Part shown: positions 1 to 11,137 of the stretch, piece after piece
Layout: each line of letters begins with the position of its first letter
How positions within the stretch are numbered: position 1 is the first letter of the stretch
Source: Clonostachys chloroleuca
Lineage: Eukaryota > Ascomycota > Sordariomycetes > Hypocreales > Bionectriaceae
Assembly (NCBI GenBank): GCA_037952775.1
Contig: JBANAY010000003.1
Coordinates: 33,666,001 to 33,730,000 of the forward strand
DNA: 64,000 bases
Direction: 5' to 3'
Program-made: the position numbers and the translations under genes
The notes under the pieces: generated by a model
Seen by the model: the letters and a program-made list of their open reading frames with translations, nothing else
What the model was told of the DNA's origin: nothing
Database searches by the model: none

Positions 1-85
1 TGTCAAGTGGGGGCGATAAAATTGGGTATAGTTATGCCGTCGTAATCATTATGAAGAAGAAAAGACAGGGTGAAGAGGCTGGTCT

Positions 86-862
86 CTACTCGACCTTCCG
101 CCTCTTACCCTTGGGCGCTGGGTCCATCCGTGGTGTGTGGTAGGTAACGGTTCTTGAGGCAACATCCGGTGCGTGGTACGTGACTGTTCTCGTCACGACT
201 TCTCGAATGTGCCTCACACTGGTCCGCGATGTCTTCTTCTTTGGCACTTCTGGGAATCTTGCCTTGAGGGCACTATCCCAGTCAAAGACGGAATGATAGG
301 ATCGGGCGCTGAATGGCGATCGAGCAGGAGAATCCAGATTCGAAAGGGCAGGACTGGGTGGCAGCTTCAAGCTTGGGAACGTAGCTGGACCAGTTGGGGG
401 AGCAGACATGGGTTGAGCTGAGGTTGTAAATGGGCTGGGAGGAATGATTGGGGCAGTAGCCGGAGGGGTATGTGCCTTGCCCGGCTCTTCCTTCACCGGC
501 GGCGATGCTGACGAGGAGGCAGATGGGTGCGAGGAATGGGTCTCCTTGCAGGAGCAGTCCGATCGCTCACTGCTTGCTGTTGCCGGTGGAGAAGGAATGG
601 AAGAGTTTGGTGAGGTCTCGCCGGAATTGAGCGTCATTGGGGAGTTGAGAGACATGGCCTTGGTCAGAAAGTCCGTATATGCTGACGGTGGGCTGATGGG
701 AGTCTTGAGAAAGTCCGGGTCAGGCTTGATGTTGAAGTTGAAGGCCACGGCGGAGAGAGGAGTGGCCGTGGTAGCGGTGTTGGCGGACGTGATTTCCGAA
801 GGGAAGGTGGCGGAGACGGGCGTAGCAAGCTTGCCCAGCTTTGGCTTTCTATCTGCCGGCAT
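86..862 (-). CDS. Hypothetical disordered Pro/Ser/Thr-rich protein, 258 aa
   Basis: Single-exon reading frame of 258 codons. I start it at the ATG at 862 (MPADRKPKLGKL) because the frame further upstream is compositionally unlike protein and its first codons look like 5' leader. The protein is rich in Pro, Ser and Thr and lacks membrane segments or a signal peptide. It has a short ordered-looking patch near the C-terminus (SVFDWDSALKARFPEVPKKK), then two near-identical copies of RTVTYHxPxx spaced 13 residues apart, and a basic tail ending PKGKRRKVE that looks like a nuclear localisation signal. A cluster of acidic/Ser motifs (PPVKEEPGK) resembles sumoylation-type sites. A nuclear, regulatory role is only an inference. 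I recognise the style of a conserved fungal hypothetical protein but no named domain. No neighbour gives context; the upstream 9 kb are gene-free. Confidence 0.7.
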   Translation of the reverse strand: MPADRKPKLGKLATPVSATFPSEITSANTATTATPLSAVAFNFNIKPDPDFLKTPISPPSAYTDFLTKAMSLNSPMTLNSGETSPNSSIPSPPATASSERSDCSCKETHSSHPSASSSASPPVKEEPGKAHTPPATAPIIPPSPFTTSAQPMSAPPTGPATFPSLKLPPSPALSNLDSPARSPFSARSYHSVFDWDSALKARFPEVPKKKTSRTSVRHIREVVTRTVTYHAPDVASRTVTYHTPRMDPAPKGKRRKVE

Positions 863-2648
863 GATGAAGGATGGGGTTGGGGTGGTGCCTTGAGAAAGAT
901 GAACAAGAGGCAAGAGATGTAAGTGTTCAAACCAAGTTAATGGTTCAAGGTGCCTTGATGAAATTGAACTGGATAAGACTGAGCCAAAAGCCGTACGGGA
1001 AGCCGCTGACGGTGGGTAGGAGACAAGCGAGAGTGAGGAAGAGAGGCGACGGCTGCTTGTTATATCACAAAGTAGAAAGGTCTCTGAGTGTGGTGGGTGT
1101 TTGGCGCCAGGGTTCCGTGGCGGGGGGGGGCAGAGTGTGGTTGGTGGGAAGGGACAATGAGAGTGGTGTCTGTAGACAACCAGGCGTATCTGCGCTGTAC
1201 CTATGTGGGAGAGAGCGCGTGTGTCCAAGCACACGAGTGGGTGCAAACGAGATGGGCGCGCCGACTGGCTGAGAGCTGGTGTGATGTTTCCGCTGGACTG
1301 GGGCCTGGTTGGCGGCGGCAAGGACACCGATTGACGGGTGATGGACAGGGCCTAAGAGACAGGCGGTTGGAGCGTGTTTTGGATATGCGCCGATGCAGTG
1401 GTTAGGTGTCCGGGGCTGGGCTGTTAGCCTATCTGACGGCGCCTCTAGCCCTGGTCTGCTGGATAAGAATAGTGCACCAGTGCAAGCAAGTCTGGTCTCT
1501 GCGAGAGTTGGTGTTGTTCGTTGGGGCTAGCAATGTGCTCTGTGATCAGGAGCCACACGACAACTCATCCAACAGTGAAAGGTGCTTGAGAAGCCTAATG
1601 GTCAAAGATTTCCGCCCAAAAGATGGCGCGATGGTATTGACTCCCGTTGGTTCATCAACAAGGAAAACAGGCTGACGCGTTTGGTTGGCGCTCGCTCCTG
1701 TCGTGCGTGTGAAGAGCCACGGGAAGTGAACTCAGTCTCCAGCCTGTGACCAGGGAGGTAAAAGCGGCACGAATCTAGGTCCCGCACCAAAAACAGGCAA
1801 TGACAGGGTCCGTTGCAAGAGGGGTGATTACTACTGCACACTCCCTGCAGCCCACGGCGGCAGCGTGTTCGACCTGCTGAAACCGGATAAAGTGCAATAG
1901 GTAGACACCACCTGGAAACAGGAGGGCAGTGGAAGGCGGCAGTTAATGCTAGAAACTGTAGCTTTGCAAGGAGTCCAAGCGGAACGTCGTGCAGCGGGGA
2001 AAGACGAGGTGGTGGAATAGGGAGATCGAAACAGACAAGCGCCGGTGGCGGCAGCAGATGAAGCAGAAAAAGAAAGCAAAACCCGTTTCAATGGAAAGAA
2101 ACAGTAGTGGGAAATGAGATGCGGGTATCTCCTTCCTCACGGGCGGGCTGGCTGGCTGGCTCCTGCTAACGTACGTAGGCGCTCGACGTCTGCACCTTCC
2201 GCTGGGCTTCGTGGATCTGTGATGGAAGCTGGGCGGTTTCGGGCAGTTCTCAGCGCTGATTGGTTCTAGACGGTGCGTCTCCAGATCTCAGGGAACAGCT
2301 AGTGGCCTGTCTGATTGGACAATGTGGCGGCGGGAATGGCACAACGGCTGATTGGCTGAGGCACCAATGAGCGCGCTAAAGACCAGAGCAGAAAGTTTAA
2401 GGAGCAGGCTGCCAGCGAACAGAGGCGCGGAGCTGGGATGGTGCGTGTGACAGGCCGCCGGATGATTGAGCACGGACGTGCCGGACGGGTCTGATGGAGA
2501 AAATGACTGTGATGACGCACAGCTGGAAACTCTAACGAGTGTGAGGGGGCGAATGAGAGGAGAGACCGAGGAAACAGAACAAGGACAATTGCCTTCGTGT
2601 TGGTCGGCAATTGTGTGGTGGAATGTGTTGGTTCTGGGTGTCACCCAG
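863..2648. other. Gene-free stretch, probable promoter/leader of the minus-strand gene
   Basis: No coding frame with protein-like composition is visible. Read on the minus strand the first few hundred bases are pyrimidine-rich, as in the leader of the gene that starts at 862. The distal part carries four CCAAT boxes (listed separately). Confidence 0.5.
2259..2368. promoter_or_regulatory. Cluster of four CCAAT boxes
   Basis: ATTGG occurs at 2259-2263, 2314-2318 and 2351-2355, each preceded by CTG as CTGATTGG, and CCAAT at 2364-2368 on the other strand. CTGATTGG/CCAATCAG matches the preferred site of the fungal CCAAT-binding complex (HapB/C/E), whose HapB subunit is encoded at 10211. The cluster could drive the minus-strand gene ending at 86 or an unseen transcript. 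The binding is inference; only the motifs are seen. Confidence 0.45.
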
Positions 2649-2674
2649 ATAGATGATAGATGATAGATGATAGA
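2649..2674. repeat. Microsatellite, 7-nt unit ATAGATG x3.7
   Basis: Perfect head-to-tail ATAGATG units, followed 12 bases later by a tetranucleotide array. Confidence 0.9.
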
Positions 2675-2686
2675 GACTGGTTGATG

Positions 2687-2706
2687 GTCTGTCTGTCTGT
2701 CTGTCT
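2687..2706. repeat. Microsatellite (GTCT)5
   Basis: Five perfect GTCT units followed by GTTT. Confidence 0.9.
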
Positions 2707-5700
2707 GTTTGTTGTCCCCTCTCTCTCTCACTTGGCAAGGCACGATCGCCTCTTTATCTACCTTTGACGCTGTCTCTGTCCTTTCCTCAAAATCAACAAG
2801 GCTCAAGCTTCAGCTTCGCTCTTCGCTGGTTTACGCCGTCTTTCTTGCAATATCTGCCCCTGTAATCGTCTCCGTGCTTCACAGAGCGCGCGGCTCAGCT
2901 ATTCTTAGACCAATACGTGCCACCACAGCAAAGAGGTGTGTCCTCCTCTGGCTGCCGTTTGGTCAATGTCCATTGAGCATTTCCCATGGGGAATTACGAC
3001 TTCCTCTGGTCCATATCAAAGTCAAGCTGCAAGTCAGAGCGCGCGCCACGTGAAGCACGGGGGCAGGCGGCCTCTATGCCGCGGACCATCGCGCCCAGCC
3101 TCATGCTCTGGATGCTACTCTATCTGGGGCCTCTGACTGGTTGGCAAGCTCCGTCTGAGATTGAGAAAGATCCGAAGACCTAAGATCCAAGCGATTGCCC
3201 CAGCAATGGCCGATGTGGGAGCGGCCACGGAGATGTAGCTCTCCTCGTGTTGCAAGCGCCCGTCGGCGCTTATTCTATATGGATCCCCAGCCAGTTGCCA
3301 TGTCTTGAACACCACCTCCATAGATACAACTCGTTGGATTCAGACTATCGATGGCTTCCTCTTCGTTGTGGTGTAGCCGCTGGGCGGGGTATGCAATTAT
3401 CCTGCCCTTGTACACTGACCGCATATCCCCATCGGCTTCATAGTTACATATGTTTAGCCAATGGCAAGAAACACAATAGCCCGTCGGCCGCGGCCATCCT
3501 TCCATTTCTTCTATGCCTTCCACTTCTAGCTTAGGAGCGAGAGCGGGGTGGCGGCTCCTGTATCTTGACCTTGTTACAGAGGCGCTTGTTGAAGGCAAGG
3601 TAGGCCTTAGGGCCACCCTGCTTAGACCTCTACAGCCTAACACATAGGTGTGAACCAACCTTCTAGACGCCAATATGTTACGATAAGCGAGTTGTTCCAG
3701 CTTTTTCCCTAGTTTCAAGTGCTGGGTTATGCAAACAGGAGTGAGTGTCTCTTGGCTTCTTCTGGGTCAGCCAATGTTCTCTCCACAACAGACGCTTGTG
3801 AGCACCCTCGCTCTGTACGGAGCCAGTTTCCAATCAACGAGCGTCGTCAAACACCATAAGCTCACAGGGTTAGGCGGCTCCGTGTGAGGATTATTTCTAA
3901 TAATACTATTACCTCTTGTGGACGAGCTCGCAGATAATTGATGCCCCTCGCCCAATCCTTCTCTACCGCCAACATGCCCCTCTTTGACTGAGTTGTCCAC
4001 CATATGCATCAAGCCTTGTTTGTTTTATCAACCACCTCTTTCTCATCCTAGGTTTGGGTGGCTCCAGCATGCGTCCCAAGCTCCAACATCCAATTTTCTC
4101 TGGCCACCTGCCCTGGCCCTGGCCCCAGCTTGGGAAACAATGTCAACGGGGCCAACGGAACACTCCTCACTCCCTCGAGAGATGATGAACAATACCACCC
4201 CGAATTCGGGCAGTCAGTTATATCGTCCGAGTTGCCTCGGTTCACGGTTAGTCTAGCGAGCTCGGTGTCTTAGCGAGGGTGTTGTATACGATCACCCCCG
4301 AGTCTGTCCAAGTTTGAGAAAAGCGAGGCAATACCCAGTCACTACTGCAGAGAGGGCCTATCGACAGAGCATGCTGGCCTTCACACGGGATTCCATTGGG
4401 AGGTATAGTGAATAATTTCCATGTTCCAGGTCCTTACAATTCTGCAAGGTCGATACTTCCGGCTCCCGAGGATTCCAAGGGAGTGTACCAACTGGCTGAG
4501 AAACCATCGGTGGTACGATACGCCAACCTCCTCCCTTTGCGTAGGGTGGAATAGACTCAAGGTAACTCGTACGTGCAACTGCCCCGGGGGCCTAAGCGAA
4601 AGCATCCTGTCCAACTGCTGGCCGCTTTAGCAATCGTCTGCTACCTGTGAGTGCTCTCATGTAAGTTGACTGGGTAACAACAGTCCAGTGCATTGCAGTT
4701 CTCCAGTCAGCCCCGGCTAGCTTCATGCGTCTGCCAGCAGATATTTTCCCTCCCTTCTAAATTTTCTCTTGATTTTCTCCGGTCATCGAAGCAATCAATA
4801 GTCACTCCGCCTGCGTCAGTGTGGGGGGTTCGCACCGCCCGGATGTGCCAGAACTAAGGGCGTTGGCTGTATGACTACTCATATTCTGTTGGTCAGCGAC
4901 TCAGCCCAGCCGAGAAAGAGGCCGCCATTGCCATGGCCACAGTTACATATTGAGGCTCTGCTTCTGGATCCGCAGAGGCCTGCGCGTCGATACCTGAGCA
5001 AATTGGGACAAGCAAGCTGCATGTTGTTCTTCTTCTCGCAACCGGATTTTGCCGCCAACTCTTGGCTTGGCGTCTTGCAGACCTAACCTTGGTGTTGTGT
5101 TTTTTGTTGATGTGACTATCGACGTGTGGGCATGTTGGGCTGCAAAGTATACCTACGTAGGGATCCATCTGCGTGCTTCTTCGGATAGGGATGGCTCTCT
5201 CGGGCGGTTGATACTTGTTCGCCCTTTGTGCCTCAGAATGATGCAATCCTCTTGAGTTTGTGCCCGGTCGTCAGGAAGTCAGCTCCGGCCTGGGGCTTAC
5301 ACGGGGGCTTGGGTTGCCAGTGACCGAGAGTAGTTGCATTGCAAAAGGGCTACAAAGATGCAGGTTGGTCGACCAACAGCTGTGGGGAGGTTACCAGTCT
5401 CGCAAAGATTGACCGGTTGGCTCTCTCCTGCCATGGAAGTATATTATGCCTATCATACCGGGACATGCACTCCTTGTGGTGCCTACTATAGCTTGACGAT
5501 ATCTTATACTTAGTCCGAGTCATTCTATCGATCTCAGCTTTGTTGGCAGGGCAAGGCGAACAAATGGGAGAGATCCAGCACACGGACACCGAAATAAACA
5601 TCGAATGTCTCAGTTAGGTAGGAAACACGACACCAGAAACGGCAGCTCCACCAGGAATCAATAAACTCCAAAGGCCCAACAGCATCGCCCACCGATGCCT

Positions 5701-7500
5701 TGAGAGTAGATTTTCATCATGCAGATTCTCTGAAATGTAGACTCTAGGGTAGCTACCCAGTGATGCCCAAAGAAGAAACCCTGCCGCGGCTCTCCCGAAC
5801 GATGTCATTAGAAATGACCACCAAGCCTATTAGGTAATAAGGAGCCACTACGTGTTTTGCTTTCTCTTCAGAGATGGACTGCTTGCCGTCACTGATCGCG
5901 CCTGTGGAGTCTCTCTTAGTCGCGATATTTTTTCACACCGTCGGGGTGTACCCGCTAACAGCAATTGCCCCGAACCTTTCTCTACATTAGTCACTTGGTG
6001 GTAGTGGTGAGGTACCGAACTAGGAAAATCACCACTCGGGTACTTTGAAGCTGAAGATCGGGCCAGAAGCCAATGCGGCCGACGGGAGAGTACCAGCGTT
6101 CATCCCCCTGTACACCGACTTTCCCAACCAGAACTACTAAACATTCGATGGCCGAGTCTGGGCAACCAACCCACTCTCCTAGTCAGGCCATGACGTTATG
6201 TGTAGCCATGCTGGCTCTGCTCCGCGATGCCATGTCTACTCGTCACCGTTGAATCCGACGTCGCCAGCGAGTTGCCACACTCTTGGTAAACTTGGATGAT
6301 ACTGACTTCGGCCGCCGAGGGGCGCGTACATTGACTCAGGGCTTGCTAGCGTGTCACCCAGCGGAGATCCGACAGGCATGCTATTTTAATGTGGTGGATA
6401 GGTCGTACAGGCATATCACAGCTATTACTTGGCATGATTTGGTAATTATTTTGCCCAGTCGCAGGGGGAAGCATGGAGCGAATTTGCCATGACGATTTTT
6501 AGGGTCGTAGGCTTCGTCGGGCTACCGCGTTCTTGATCAAGCATTTTTCGCCTTTCGTATGGCGTCCAGCTTGTTGTTGGCGGTAAGGATGATTGCCACA
6601 CCGCATTTGCGGTTTTCGCCGCAGCATTATTGTCTAGAGTTCCACGTGGGGTTTGCCTCAAAACGCGACAGTTGACGCCGCAGTGGTGCGCAAGAGCTGG
6701 CAGTATCATGTTCGGTAGCTGCTGGACACCGTCACACTCCTCAAGCTATCAGCCCCGGGCCAGAGGGGGCTAATTTTAGTCTGGCTGAGGCTGCATGTAT
6801 CCATCGTCGCACCGTGTGGTATTGGGTACTCGATACTCTTTTTTCTGGACACAGATACGTAGCCAGCTCATCGGTCCATAGTCTGGCACTCACGCACCCA
6901 CCATCATCTCCCAAGGAGGGTCGATCGCTTCTGTGGTGAGAACAACACCCAAGTGGGCGCCTAGGAACGGGACAAGGCTTGACTCTGGAGTGAGCCGACT
7001 CGCGCAGCTGAGAGTGAGTTGGACGCGACGAGATGCAGAGCAGTCACGTCACATCACGTTGAGCGTGCAGCCTTTATTAATATTCCATCGGGTGGAGTGT
7101 CCATGTCGAAAGTAGAAGAACGAAAAAAATTTACCAAGATTCGTTGGTTGGGGCTGGGGTAGGGTGATTTGGTGTGCTGCGACTCGGGGGGTATCAAGAC
7201 ACTGAAGCTGGCATAGGGCTTGAAGAAATGCTGCCTGACTGCTGTGTACTCCGTACTGACCTGCCTGATCTGCCAGGCTCTTGGAATCAAGGACATTGCA
7301 TCACAGCTCGTGGTTACGCATCACATCGTTTAGCAGCTGGCGCAGCACCTAGCACAGCAGCTGGGAAGGCCGAGGAAATTAGCTGCTCTGCAAATGCGGA
7401 ACGAAAATGATGATCGATGTGAAATGGGCCGGAGCTGGGCATCTGGAGGGAATTTGGGGAACCTGGCTAAGGAGGAAGTAATTAGGGCACTAGGAAATGG
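2707..7500. other. 4.8 kb gene-free stretch
   Basis: Six-frame translation gives only short frames (at most about 150 codons) with no recognisable motif and no codon bias like the neighbouring genes. I see no transposase, integrase or reverse transcriptase motif, no long terminal repeat and no tRNA-like A/B box. The base composition is close to the genic regions, so it does not look like an AT-rich RIP-mutated block. Confidence 0.5.
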
Positions 7501-10210
7501 GAAGGAGCTCTCGTATTGGGTCCGTCGCTTCCTTCTTTCCTTCCCAAGTACCCGAGTACCTCGTCTCTCACCGCACTGCCCGTCCTAGGCCTGGTCCGTC
7601 CCTGTACTATAGGTACGTACCGATGTACCCAGGCAATCTCATGTCATGTGCCAGCAAATCAACATCCTGCTTTGGTACCAGCCTCCCGACGGACCCACTC
7701 CGATCAGCCAGTCACAAACGTAAAAAGACACTGGTCCCGCCCCTCAAATCATCTCCTCGCATTTCTCGTCCTCCTCTCCTCCTGCACGGCCAATCAGTCC
7801 TCTCTGCTCCTCCACTCTACGCAGGAAAAAAAATTAGGGCCTCACAAGCAATCAGATTCGCCCAAACATCTCGAAACAGCAGCTCTCCCAGGTCAGTATC
7901 GCTGGCCACTCACAGCTCCTGCCGGCATAGAATTTCTATTCGCCCAGCCGCCCGACCAGCCCTGCGTCGCGATTAACTCGTGCACCGCGCTCTGTCGTCC
8001 ACTCAGAGCCTGCGATTGCCTTCGCAAGCTCTGACCACCCCTCCGCCAATCTTTTTTGATCGGGGAAGCTGGAGCTCCCACCACTGGGAGAGCTTGAACC
8101 TACGTCAAAACGGCTACCGGGGATTTCCAAGATCTGTCACCAGCCAAACAGCTTGCAACAGACCAGTGCGCCTTGGGTCATCAGCCAGGGACCTGACCTG
8201 CGTCGTTGTCTTGGTTGCTCTCTTTCCCAGCGCACCACTGTTACTTGATCTAGCCCGGCCGTGGGCTGCTGCATTTGGCATTGCGTGCCTGTGACAAGTC
8301 CGGGTCGGCATCCGCCTTCGGATTGCGACGTCAGCATTGCTTTGTTGTTTTGCCTTACAGTAAGTAGAGCACCCCCGAACAGCCGAACCCACGTTGGGTC
8401 TGGCCTAAGCCTTTCACTGGGCCTCATTCCCTTGCCCACCCCTCATTACCAGCGTCACCCACCAAGCCCCCAACAGCAAATCAGCACGCTTTTTCTACTT
8501 TGCTGCCCTCGTCTAATCCTCACATCACCGTCCTATTCGCGACTGGACCGGCCTATCATTCATCTCAGTTGCCATCTTGCCGTCTTGATTGGATACATTA
8601 CTTATCAGGTGATAGGACGCGTCTGCGGTGTCTTTCCTTTCCTAGGACGCGCGCAAATCTTCCCGAAGCCCTGGACGGCGCGTCGAGGATTCTCTCGTGC
8701 TTGGGTTTATTGTGACACAATATAGGTACGTATCAATCTACTTCATTCAATAAACCTGCTCTGGCCACCTCCATACTGTATTACACGTCTGCTGCTGGTC
8801 TTGACGGTTACCTACTTCTCCGTTCGGGTAGCCCTACACTTTATTTTGACGCGAGATGTACAAACCCCCCCCCTCCAATGCTACAAACCTCCCGAGCCAT
8901 TGAGTTGTTCGCATACTAGTTGTTGCTGCAGCTTCTTGGCGGACACGCCTGGCCAATCCTTTTCTTCCCTACAGGACACTTCTGTTGATCCGAAATCGTT
9001 CCTTTTTTTCACTTTCTTCATTTCCCCGAACCTGTATTTCTAGTTCCATTTCTATGTTTAGCTGACCTGGAGGCAAGCCATATATTTTTGGTGAACCTGC
9101 AGTCCAGTTCTTACACGGTATGCATCACTTCTCTTCTTGCCCACCACCAAACCCACCTTGGCTGCACCCTTCTCTCCCCGAAGCCAAGTATCATCTCTTC
9201 CCTCAGGCCTCATGCACGTCAGCCTGCCTCACTCCCTCTACCACCTTTATCACACATCCCCTCCACCATTTTCGTGTCGGGCATCGATGGCTCCTATGTC
9301 GGCATTTTACCTGTCACCTCGATCTTGCGATTCTGGCCCGGTTTGCAACGTCACCTCTGCAACCTCGCTTCACATCTTCCACCCATCCCAATCATCACGA
9401 ACACCGCCTCGTTTTGATGCAGGCTGAAGTACGCCAGTGGCTGGCTGCATTGTAGGGCTTTCTCGGGCTTTCTCTATACCGTACTTTGCTGCTGCTACCG
9501 CCGGCCCAGTGCCTGCTCCCTACCGCTGCAAGTGCAGCGGTGCGCTCGAGTGACCGACTAGTCAGGCTTCTTGCACTAGGCCCTGGTTTGTGCATGCCCG
9601 GATATGCACGAGAATGCCAGCGCATCACGAATGCGGCCACCGGCGGCCCGCGACCTTCTTGGGATTCGGGGCCCCCGTCTATCCCTCACACCACACACCA
9701 CCCAACTGTTTATTTTGATTTCCCATTTCATGCTAACGAGTCTGGTTGGGCAGATATTGTAGTCCTCTATTGAGAAATCCTGGGGAACCCGAGGTATCTT
9801 CTTGTTGCTTCATTTGTTATCATTCGTTGTAAGCAACCCACGTTTGGGCGCTCTCACCCCACGACTGCAACTCCAGTCTGCATATTTCTGTGGGCGACAT
9901 TGAGGCTAGCACGCCTGCCACACAACCCGCGAACTTGCCAGCGCATTTTGCATACCCAATAGGGTCGGTGCCTGACCCAGTTACTCGGCGGCAGCCCAAT
10001 CGAAGCAGCGTACGCCCAACGCGTAGACACATTTCAGCAAACATAAACCCCTGACCTCGCTGAGTGGTGCGAATCAGGTGTCTTCATTCGCTATTTGCTG
10101 CTTTCGCCCCTCCTCAATTATCCAGCCTGTTGCCTGTCTAGGAGCCTCATAGTGGATTCAACGAATAGCAGTCTGTTGACGTCCTCGTACCCTAGAGCCT
10201 TGTCTCTGGT
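7501..10210 (+). other. Gene-free, pyrimidine-rich region upstream of hapB
   Basis: The plus strand is rich in C and T tracts typical of fungal core promoters and leaders. A CCAAT box in the form CCAATCAG lies at 7790. No ATG occurs on the plus strand between 9733 and 10210, which suggests a long leader for hapB from which upstream start codons have been excluded. Introns in this leader are possible but I cannot place them. Confidence 0.45.
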
Positions 10211-11137
10211 ATGATGGAATACGCGCAGTATCCCCAACAGCAACAGAATAGCCACTCGGGATTCTCAAACTCAGGCGCAGCAGCCACCACTATCACGTCT
10301 CCTACAGTCAACCAGAATCAGGTACAGACCTCACCAATTCTTGGATCTCAACAGCAAGGAGCACAAACCCAAGCAACCACCATGTATCAGCCGCAGTACA
10401 GCGTTCCCCAGCAGGGCATGCAGCAGGTCACTTATGGGATGCCTGGCATCCAGGCTGCCGCAATGGCTGCAACTGCCGCCGCATCTGGCTCAAACTACGG
10501 ATACATGCACTCAGACCCTAACATGCCGCAAACCTCACCGAGACTGGGAGGAGCGAACGCGAAGAAGGACGGTCGACACTCACCGCGGTTGAATAACATG
10601 CCTAACATGTCCGATCGTCGGATGAGCCAAGTGACGAGCCCGGGAGTCGCCAATGCCCCTAATATGCTGAACCAAGCGGGCCGTCCTAACGTGGCCGCAC
10701 CACAGATGCCAGCAGCTTCAATGCAGCATCCCCAGTCACCAGAAATGCCGGCAGGTGCTACTGGAGCTGAGGAATCACCACTTTACGTAAACGCGAAGCA
10801 GTTTCACAGAATTCTCAAGCGACGAGTCGCGCGACAGAAATTGGAAGAACAGCTGCGCTTGACGTCAAAGGGTCGAAAGCCATACCTCCACGAATCGCGA
10901 CATAACCATGCCATGCGCCGCCCACGAGGTCCCGGCGGCCGCTTCCTCACTGCCGAAGAAGTGGCAGCTTTGGAAAAGGACGGCAAGCTTGATGACCTCG
11001 GCAAGGTCGATGATGGCGAGACCTCGGTCACCCAGAGCACCGGAAGCAAGCGAAAATCAGAAGCAGGGTCACCTGTGTCCAACAAGAAGGCAAAGACCGA
11101 CCACGTTAATTCTGCCGATGGCGAAGACGATGGTTGA
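10211..11137 (+). CDS. hapB: CCAAT-binding complex subunit B (NF-YA/HAP2 family)
   Basis: Intronless CDS of 308 aa. The core NF-YA domain spans about residues 188-246: the HapC/HapE-interaction helix (ESPLYVNAKQFHRILKRRVAR), a linker, and the DNA-contact part (YLHESRHNHAMRRPRGPGGRF), both intact. Before it is a Gln/Ala/Met/Pro-rich region of about 185 residues, and after it an acidic stretch and a bipartite nuclear signal (SKRKSEAGSPVSNKKAK, about 279-295). In fungi HapB binds CCAAT boxes only together with the HapC/HapE histone-fold dimer; the complex tunes iron, redox and carbon/nitrogen metabolism in the nucleus. The ATG at 10211 is the first after 478 ATG-free bases. A second ATG follows immediately (MM), so either could be used. 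Confidence 0.97.
   Translation: MMEYAQYPQQQQNSHSGFSNSGAAATTITSPTVNQNQVQTSPILGSQQQGAQTQATTMYQPQYSVPQQGMQQVTYGMPGIQAAAMAATAAASGSNYGYMHSDPNMPQTSPRLGGANAKKDGRHSPRLNNMPNMSDRRMSQVTSPGVANAPNMLNQAGRPNVAAPQMPAASMQHPQSPEMPAGATGAEESPLYVNAKQFHRILKRRVARQKLEEQLRLTSKGRKPYLHESRHNHAMRRPRGPGGRFLTAEEVAALEKDGKLDDLGKVDDGETSVTQSTGSKRKSEAGSPVSNKKAKTDHVNSADGEDDG

Noticed and set aside
863..1327. N-terminal extension of the minus-strand hypothetical protein
   Set aside because: The frame is open, but its residues read like a translated leader and the ATG at 862 starts the protein-like part.
2288..2806. 172-codon minus-strand frame
   Set aside because: It runs through the GTCT and ATAGATG arrays, giving repeated TDRQTDRQ text; no domain.
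7516..8034. Frames of about 160-170 codons on the plus strand
   Set aside because: Overlapping frames in a CT-rich region, with residue composition set by the nucleotide bias.
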